Shown here: positions 6,496-9,509 of the stretch, piece after piece
How positions within the stretch are numbered: position 1 is the first letter of the stretch
Layout: each line of letters starts with the position of its first letter
Assembly (NCBI GenBank): GCA_028865375.1
Contig: JAGWKJ010000073.1
Span: 1-9,509, forward strand
Direction of reading: 5' to 3'
Origin: Hyphomicrobiales bacterium
Lineage (GTDB): Bacteria > Pseudomonadota > Alphaproteobacteria > Rhizobiales > Beijerinckiaceae
Length of the DNA stretch: 9,509 nucleotides
The notes under the pieces: generated by a model
The model's input: only the letters and a program-made list of their open reading frames with translations
Database searches by the model: none
What the model was told of the DNA's origin: nothing
Made by a program: the position numbers and the translations under genes

Positions 6496-7869
6496 CTAGC
6501 TGGCCCGCAGGTGGCGGGCCGGCGGGCCGCGCATCGTCACGAACTCTTCGGCGGCGGTCGGGTGCAGCGCCATGGTGGCGTCGAAGTCGGCCTTGGTCGC
6601 GCCCATGCGCAGCGGGATCGCCAGCAATTGCGCCATCTCGCCGGCGCCGTCGCCGAACGCGTGGGCGCCCAGCACGCGGTCGGTCTCGCCATCGACCACG
6701 AGCTTCATCAGCGTGCGGTCGCCCGAGCCCGACAGGGTCGCGCGCATCGGCCGGAAGTCCGCCTTGTGTATGTCGACGACGCAGAAGCGCGCGCGCGCGG
6801 CCTCTTCCGACAGCCCGACCGTGCCGAGTTCCGGCGTCGTGAACACCGCGCTCGGCACGTGGTCGTGGTCGACCGCCGTCGGCTTGCCGCCGAACAGCGT
6901 GTCGGCGAGCGCGTGGCCCTCGCGGATCGCCACCGGCGTGAGGTTGATCCGGTCGGTGACGTCGCCGACCCCGTGGACGCCCGCGACGTTGGTCGCGGAG
7001 TATCGGTCGACCGCGACCGCGCCGTTGGCCTTCAGCGCGACGCCGAGCCCTTCGAGGCCGAGGCCGGCCGTGTTGGGCGCGCGGCCCATCGCGCACAGGA
7101 CCTGGTCGAAGCGCTTCTCGCTCCCGTCCGAAAGCGCAACGGCGAGCGCGTCGCCGTCGCGGCGGATCGCCTTGGGCAGGACGCCGGCGCGCAGCGCGAC
7201 GCCCGCGCGCGCCAGCGCGTCGGCGACCGCCTTGCGCAGATCCGCGTCGAAGCCTCGCAGCGGCAGGTCGGCGCGGAAGGCGAGCGCCACCTCGGCGCCG
7301 AGACGGGCGAACAGACTGGCGAACTCGACCGCGATGTATCCTCCGCCGACGACCAGCAGCCGCGCCGGGAACTTCGGCAGGTCGAACACGCGGTTCGAGT
7401 CGATCGCGAGATCGATGCCGGGCACGTCGAGCCCCGCGTGGGGCCGCCCGCCGGTCGCCACCAGCGCATGGCGCGCGCGCAGCCGGCGGCCGTCGCCCAG
7501 CGCGATCTCGCCGCGTCCCGCGAAGGTCCCGCGCGTCTCGAAGATGTCGACGCCGGCCTTTTCGAGGTTGGCGCGGTAGGCGGCGGAAAGGCGGGAGATC
7601 TCCTTTTCCTTCGCCGCGACGAGCGACGGCCAGTCGAAGCGCGCGTTCTCGAAACTCCAGCCGAAGCCGGCGGAATCGCGGAAGTCGTCGGCGAAGCGGC
7701 TGGCGTAGACGTAGAGCTTCTTGGGCACGCAGCCGCGGATCACGCAGGTGCCGCCGAGGCGGAATTCCTCCACGATCGCCGTGCGCGCGCCGTGCTGGCT
7801 CGCGATCCGGGCGGCGCGCACGCCGCCCGAACCGCCGCCGAGCACGACGAAGTCGTAGTCACCCGCCAT
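6496..7869 (-). CDS. gor: Glutathione-disulfide reductase
   Basis: This 457-residue cytoplasmic flavoprotein reduces glutathione disulfide with NADPH. The FAD motif G-G-G-S-G-G (11-16) is followed by the redox-active disulfide G-G-T-C-V-I-R-G-C-V-P-K-K (Cys42, Cys47). The NADPH domain has G-G-G-Y-I-A-V-E-F (175-183) and Arg199 and Arg205, spaced as the two arginines that hold the NADPH 2'-phosphate in known enzymes, so NADPH rather than NADH is expected. The FAD-contacting G-V-G-D-V precedes the dimerisation domain, which ends in H-P-T-A-A-E-E with His436 and Glu441 as the catalytic pair. The sequence pattern fits glutathione reductase better than lipoamide, mercuric or trypanothione reductases. 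ATG 7869 starts 7 bp after the DUF2059 stop. The motif GAGG overlapping that TGA stop lies 5 nt before ATG, which suggests translational coupling in the rpiA operon. Confidence 0.95.
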   Translation of the reverse strand: MAGDYDFVVLGGGSGGVRAARIASQHGARTAIVEEFRLGGTCVIRGCVPKKLYVYASRFADDFRDSAGFGWSFENARFDWPSLVAAKEKEISRLSAAYRANLEKAGVDIFETRGTFAGRGEIALGDGRRLRARHALVATGGRPHAGLDVPGIDLAIDSNRVFDLPKFPARLLVVGGGYIAVEFASLFARLGAEVALAFRADLPLRGFDADLRKAVADALARAGVALRAGVLPKAIRRDGDALAVALSDGSEKRFDQVLCAMGRAPNTAGLGLEGLGVALKANGAVAVDRYSATNVAGVHGVGDVTDRINLTPVAIREGHALADTLFGGKPTAVDHDHVPSAVFTTPELGTVGLSEEAARARFCVVDIHKADFRPMRATLSGSGDRTLMKLVVDGETDRVLGAHAFGDGAGEMAQLLAIPLRMGATKADFDATMALHPTAAEEFVTMRGPPARHLRAS

Positions 7870-7876
7870 GGCGGCC

Positions 7877-8383
7877 TCAGAAGTCCGCGCCCTGCTTCTT
7901 CATCTCCGCGCGCGTGCGGTCGAGCATGACGGGACCGAACTTGTCCTGCCAGGCTTTCACGGCGGCGCCCATCCCGTTCAGCGCCGCCGGCTGGGCGAGC
8001 ACGTAGCGCTGCCCGACGGGCGACTTGAAGAATGCGTCGGTCGCCTTGAGGTCGGCCAGCGACATGCTCTGGGCCAGCGGCGTCGCCGCGGCGACGAACA
8101 GCGACGGCTCCTCCTTCATGAACTCCGGCTCGAGCCTGGTGAGCGTCGCCTTCAGCTTGTCCTTCAGCTCGGGGCGCGTCCGCAACACGCCGGTGGCGAG
8201 CGAATCCATCATGCGCGGGATCAGGTAATGCACCGAGATGCCGACGCCGGAATCGAGCAGCAGCGCCTTGGCGGCGGCGAGCTGTTCCGCGCTGGGCGGC
8301 GTCGACTGCTGGGCGAGCGCGGGCGCGGCGGCGAAGAGCGCGGCCAAGGCGAGCGCGCGGGCGGGACGGGCGAAGCGGGACAT
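7877..8383 (-). CDS. Secreted DUF2059 domain protein
   Basis: This 168-residue protein has a clear Sec signal peptide: basic M-S-R-F-A-R-P-A-R, a hydrophobic core rich in Ala/Leu, and A-L-A before Gln25 as the likely cleavage point, so it should act in the periplasm. The mature part is helical. Around residues 105-135 it has L-A-D-L-K-A-T-D-A-F-F-K-S-P-V-G-Q-R-Y, which matches the core of DUF2059 (pattern L-x-x-x-x-x-F-(F/Y)-x-S-P-x-G). The function of this family is unknown, and no catalytic residues or cysteines are evident. ATG 8383 is chosen because AGGAG lies 5 nt upstream (8389-8393) and because it begins the signal peptide; the longer open frame to 8566 overlaps rpiA. It starts 14 bp after the rpiA stop and ends 7 bp before gor, so it is almost certainly co-transcribed with both. 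Confidence 0.88.
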   Translation of the reverse strand: MSRFARPARALALAALFAAAPALAQQSTPPSAEQLAAAKALLLDSGVGISVHYLIPRMMDSLATGVLRTRPELKDKLKATLTRLEPEFMKEEPSLFVAAATPLAQSMSLADLKATDAFFKSPVGQRYVLAQPAALNGMGAAVKAWQDKFGPVMLDRTRAEMKKQGADF

Positions 8384-8397
8384 GGAGACTCCTGTGT

Positions 8398-9129
8398 TCA
8401 AGCGCGCGCGGGCTTCTCGCCCGGCTCCTGCAAGGTCGCGCCCTCCGGGCCGGCGAAGACCGCGAGCGCGGTCATGCCGATGAAGAGGCCGTGGCCCGCT
8501 ACGCCCGGGATTTCCGAGAGCGCGGCGGCGAGCCGTTCGGGTTCGGGGATCGCGCCCAGCGCGCAATCGACGATCCTGTTGCCGTTGTCGGTGACGAAAT
8601 CATGGCCGTCGGCGGCCGCGCGGATTCGCGTCGCCCCGGGCAGGCCCAGGCCCGCCAGCGCGCGCGAGACCCGCGCCATCGTGGTGCGCGCGCCGAACGA
8701 GGCCACTTCGACGGGCAGGGGGAACTTGCCGAGCCTGGCGACCCGCTTCGAGGAATCCGCGATCACGACGAAGCGCGCCGAACTCGCCGCGACGATCTTC
8801 TCGCGCAACAGCGCGCCGCCGCCGCCCTTGATCAGGCGCAGGTCGGGATCGACCTCGTCGGCGCCGTCGACGCACAGGTCGAGCGCGCCCAGCGCGTCGA
8901 TCTCCGCGAGCCGCACGCCGTTGCGACCCGCGCGCGCGCGGGTCGCCTCGGACGCCGGCGTCGCCACGACGTCGAGGCCGTCGCGCACGCGCTGGCCGAG
9001 CAGGTCGACGAAGACGTCGACGGTCGAGCCGGAGCCGAGGCCCAGCTTCATGCCGTGTTCGACGAAACCGAGCGCGCGCGCCGCCGCCTCGCGCTTCCAG
9101 TCCTCGCGCCTCGAGCCCGCCGCGTCCAC
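8398..9129 (-). CDS. rpiA: Ribose-5-phosphate isomerase A
   Basis: This 243-residue cytoplasmic enzyme interconverts ribose 5-phosphate and ribulose 5-phosphate in the non-oxidative pentose phosphate pathway. Motifs are L-G-S-G-S-T (31-36, the phosphate loop, usually G-T-G-S-T), T-P-A-S-E-A-T, D-G-A-D-E-V-D (88-94), K-G-G-G-G-A-L-L-R-E-K (101-111) and the late V-T-D-N-G-N. Asp88, Asp91, Lys101 and Glu110 match catalytic E. coli D81, D84, K94 and E103, with Glu110 as general base. GTG 9129 is chosen because GGAGG lies 5 nt upstream (9135-9139) and the length then fits the family. The frame itself runs open further, to 9477, across the neighbouring gene, which is a GC artefact. It is probably first in an operon with DUF2059 and gor, or follows the upstream partial gene 74 bp away. 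Confidence 0.95.
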   Translation of the reverse strand: MDAAGSRREDWKREAAARALGFVEHGMKLGLGSGSTVDVFVDLLGQRVRDGLDVVATPASEATRARAGRNGVRLAEIDALGALDLCVDGADEVDPDLRLIKGGGGALLREKIVAASSARFVVIADSSKRVARLGKFPLPVEVASFGARTTMARVSRALAGLGLPGATRIRAAADGHDFVTDNGNRIVDCALGAIPEPERLAAALSEIPGVAGHGLFIGMTALAVFAGPEGATLQEPGEKPARA

Positions 9130-9203
9130 GCGATCCTCCGCTCCCGCCTTCGCGCGCCTCTTAGGCGGCGGCGCTTCGGCTGGCAAATGGCGCCGCGGCG
9201 CGC
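9130..9203 (-). other. Short gap upstream of rpiA
   Basis: These 74 bp separate the partial upstream gene from rpiA. They hold the rpiA ribosome-binding site (GGAGG, 9135-9139) and a 12-bp GC palindrome at 9190-9201. I see no recognisable -35/-10 pair, so whether rpiA has its own promoter or is read from upstream is open. Confidence 0.5.
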
Positions 9204-9509
9204 CTATTTCGTCATCGGCGTGCACACCACGTAGCGGTCCACGATCACCTGGTGGTCGCCTTGCTTGTCCATCTTGCTGTAGACGTAGCAATTCGACACC
9301 GCGCCGGTGACGTAATCGACGCGGAACACGCCCGCTTCCTGCTCGTGATGGGAGGCGACGAGGCCGTAATGGCCGATCGGGCCGGCGGTCGCGCCCTCGC
9401 CCGCGCGCGCGCAGACGGTGACGCCGAAGGCGCCCGGCGCCAGCGTCGGCTTGCCCGGCGTCAGCGCAAATTCGCAAGCCGTCACCTCGCCGGTGCGGGT
9501 GTCGATCCG
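9204..9509 (-). CDS. Unknown protein with two Cys-containing repeats, C-terminal part (5' end outside window)
   Basis: The frame is open from the right edge to TAG at 9204-9206, giving the last 101 residues. I do not recognise a characterised family. Two copies of a module are visible: R-I-D-T-R-T-G-E-V-T-A-C (1-12 of the visible part) with a second Cys at 33, and R-V-D-Y-V-T-G-A-V-S-N-C (63-74) with a second Cys at 96. Each reads R-(I/V)-D-x-x-T-G-x-V-x-x-C, then 20 or 21 residues, then Cys. The D-T-R-T-G-x-V string recalls short hypothetical proteins common in alphaproteobacteria. The paired cysteines would suit disulfides in an exported protein, but the N terminus is not visible, so export is inference. 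An internal GTG at 9485 could be read as a start, but it would cut the first repeat, so a start beyond the window is far likelier. Confidence 0.75.
   Translation of the reverse strand, partial: RIDTRTGEVTACEFALTPGKPTLAPGAFGVTVCARAGEGATAGPIGHYGLVASHHEQEAGVFRVDYVTGAVSNCYVYSKMDKQGDHQVIVDRYVVCTPMTK

Noticed and set aside
6511..7929. 472-codon open frame antisense to gor
   Set aside because: It is the mirror of a fully conserved glutathione reductase and lacks any motif.
8491..9310. Long plus-strand frames antisense to rpiA
   Set aside because: The minus strand has all RpiA catalytic residues and a good ribosome-binding site; the plus frames are compositional artefacts.

Overview
The window is a very GC-rich, densely coding stretch, most simply read as chromosomal DNA of an alphaproteobacterium. 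The signs are Arg/Ala-rich proteins, frequent GTG starts, a plant-like class II DAHP synthase (W-x-P-D-S-W-R-x-K-P start), an rpiA / DUF2059 / gor gene order, and a divergent lysE-argP pair. This placement is inference from gene families, not from a marker gene. No mobile element, rRNA, tRNA or CRISPR array is visible. The largest gap between genes is about 129 bp.

Layout, left to right. (1) The 3' end of a cyclopropane-fatty-acid synthase gene (1-470, +) is followed after 2 bp by an AidB-type acyl-CoA dehydrogenase (473-2101, +). (2) Converging on it is a class II DAHP synthase, the first step of aromatic amino acid synthesis (2112-3500, -). It is divergent from an MFS transporter of the YcaD-like type (3630-4820, +). 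Their shared 129-bp intergenic region holds an AGGAGG motif, two inverted repeats and an alternative in-frame GTG. (3) A LysE/ArgO-type exporter (4895-5521, -) is divergent from its expected regulator, an ArgP/LysG-type LysR protein (5586-6476, +). Their 64-bp intergenic region carries a symmetric T-N11-A site, the classic LysR operator form. (4) Four minus-strand genes run leftward from the right edge: a partial unknown protein with two Cys-containing repeats (9204-9509), rpiA (8398-9129), a secreted DUF2059 protein (7877-8383) and glutathione reductase (6496-7869). The last three are separated by 14 and 7 bp and look like one operon.

Functionally the window is mostly housekeeping and stress metabolism: membrane lipid modification plus an AidB homologue, aromatic amino acid synthesis, basic amino acid export, and pentose-phosphate plus glutathione redox metabolism. 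I see no clear novel multi-gene system. The points most worth checking are the structured leader and disputed start of the MFS gene, the lysE-argP operator, the unusually acidic C-terminal part of the AidB homologue, and the two-repeat Cys protein at the right edge.
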